DNA of 64,000 bases from Novacetimonas pomaceti (GTDB taxonomy: Bacteria; Pseudomonadota; Alphaproteobacteria; Acetobacterales; Acetobacteraceae). Below the pieces are notes generated by a model. The model saw only the letters and a list, made by a program, of their open reading frames with translations, was not told the DNA's origin and did not search any database. The position numbers were made by a program, and so were the translations under genes. Shown piece after piece: positions 63,018 to 64,000 of this stretch (its first letter is position 1; the number at the start of each line of letters is the position of its first letter). The DNA lies in the NCBI RefSeq assembly GCF_003207955.1, contig NZ_NOXG01000001.1, forward strand, positions 186,001-250,000, read 5' to 3'.

Positions 63018-64000
63018 ATGGCAACCGGTAATAATGACGATGCTGCCGCCGACGGGTTCCTGTCGGGATGCATGACGCGGCTGGAGGTACCGGCCACCAT
63101 CGCCATGGCCCAGCGCGCGCGCGCGCTGCGCGGACGGGGGGAAGAGGTGCTGTCCCTCGCGCTGGGGGAGCCGGATTTCCCGACGCCCGCCGAGGTGATC
63201 GAGGCCGCCCATCGCGCGGCCCTTGACGGGCAGACGAAATATCCGCCCGTGGAGGGGACGCCCGCGCTCAAGGCCGCGATCATCAGGAAATTCGCGCGTG
63301 AAAACGGCCTGACCTACGAACCGTCGGAAATAATGGTTTCCAATGGAGGCAAGCAGGTCATCTTCAACGCGTTCATGGCGACCCTCAACCCGGGGGACGA
63401 GGTGATCGTCCCCTCTCCCTACTGGGTCAGCTATCCGCTGATCATCAGCCTGTTCGGTGGCGTGCCGGTTTTCGTCGACTGTCCGGAGGAGACGGGGTTC
63501 CGTCTGGGCGCGGCGGCGCTGGAGGCCGCGATCACGCCGCGCACCAAGTGGCTCGTGCTCAACTTTCCCAACAATCCGACAGGGGCCACGACCACCCGCG
63601 CCGACCTTGAGGCGATCGCCGAAGTCCTGCGCCGCCACCCACAGGTCCATGTCCTGTCGGATGAGATTTATGAGCATCTCGTCTATGACGGGAAGACGCA
63701 TGTTTCCATCGCGCAGGTCGCGCCTGACCTGAAGCCGCGTGTCCTGACGCTCAATGGCGTGTCCAAGGCCTATGCCATGACCGGCTGGCGCGTGGGCTAT
63801 GTCGGGGGTCCCGCCTGGCTGATCCGCGCGATGGGCAGCATACAGGGCAGTTCCACCTCTGGCATCTGCAGCATCAGCCAGGCGGCGTCCGTCGCGGCCC
63901 TTGATGGGCCGCCGGGTGTGGTGGAGGTGATGCGCGAAACCTATGACCGTCGCCGCAGGATGGTCGTGTCCGCGCTGCGCCAGATCCCGCAGCTGACCTG
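63018..64000 (+). CDS. Class I aminotransferase, second of the tandem pair, cut by the window edge
   Basis: The first 327 codons of a paralogue of the upstream gene. GEPDFPTPAEVIEAA, LNFPNNPTGATTT and LNGVSKAYAMTGWRVGYVGG are intact. ATG at 63018 follows GGGGACGG. Despite overall divergence, two stretches are identical at DNA level to the first copy (35 bases at 63519, 38 bases at 63753). Substrate specificity probably differs from the first copy. The C-terminus lies beyond the window. Confidence 0.92.
   Translation, partial: MATGNNDDAAADGFLSGCMTRLEVPATIAMAQRARALRGRGEEVLSLALGEPDFPTPAEVIEAAHRAALDGQTKYPPVEGTPALKAAIIRKFARENGLTYEPSEIMVSNGGKQVIFNAFMATLNPGDEVIVPSPYWVSYPLIISLFGGVPVFVDCPEETGFRLGAAALEAAITPRTKWLVLNFPNNPTGATTTRADLEAIAEVLRRHPQVHVLSDEIYEHLVYDGKTHVSIAQVAPDLKPRVLTLNGVSKAYAMTGWRVGYVGGPAWLIRAMGSIQGSSTSGICSISQAASVAALDGPPGVVEVMRETYDRRRRMVVSALRQIPQLT

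Overview
This 64 kb window is chromosomal DNA of a high-GC alphaproteobacterium. It is most likely an acetic acid bacterium (Acetobacteraceae, in or near Gluconacetobacter/Komagataeibacter). The clues are the carAB/yqeY-dnaG-rpoD region, a hopanoid C-3 methylase (HpnR), Acetobacteraceae-like housekeeping proteins, GTG/TTG starts, and an AT-rich extragenic hairpin of a kind I associate with these genera. I see no insertion sequence, prophage, CRISPR array, tRNA or rRNA. Almost everything is core chromosome in tightly overlapping operons.

Layout. 1-2.4 kb: carA-carB on the minus strand, carB cut by the window edge; CarA carries an in-frame N-terminal HTH domain. 2.6-7.2 kb: macromolecular synthesis operon yqeY-dnaG-rpoD, then a GNAT acetyltransferase, an orphan gene and a GT4 glycosyltransferase. 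9.8-11.2 kb: rpsF-rpsR-rplI with a strong terminator. 11.4-18.4 kb (minus): lptF-lptG-lptD-surA-rsmA, an outer-membrane biogenesis operon. 18.5-22.4 kb (minus): cysQ, Sua5, a membrane protein of unknown function and an FAD-linked 2-hydroxyacid dehydrogenase. 22.6-25.5 kb: pepA, holC and an aldo/keto reductase. 25.6-32.3 kb: a six-gene complex I / hydrogenase-4-like operon. 32.3-37 kb: pssA and psd (phosphatidylethanolamine synthesis), a methyltransferase, gloB, a GST and phaR. 37.2-40.9 kb (minus): a small membrane protein, ftsE, ftsX, a YdcF-like protein and plsC. 41-52.3 kb: a Wsp-like chemosensory array (CheW, CheR-TPR, CheW, MCP, CheA-REC, CheB) running directly into two multi-domain histidine kinases. 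52.4-55 kb: hslVU, sufE and, convergently, copA-copZ. 57.7-64 kb: hpnR, a small lipoprotein, an HNH nuclease, gluQ and two tandem class I aminotransferases, the second cut by the window edge.

The two systems most worth attention are these. (1) The hydrogenase-4-like operon keeps all four Cys ligands of the small-subunit [4Fe-4S] cluster but has lost every NiFe-binding Cys of the large subunit. It encodes only two lysines in about 2,175 residues, so the lysines expected in proton-pumping antiporter subunits are gone; it looks like a repurposed complex. (2) The Wsp-like array lacks the diguanylate cyclase usually found with it and instead ends in two hybrid kinases. Smaller signals include evenly phased palindromes upstream of the HTH-CarA fusion, a probable AUU start, a 15-codon leader ORF before the HNH gene, and gene-conversion-like identity between the tandem aminotransferases.
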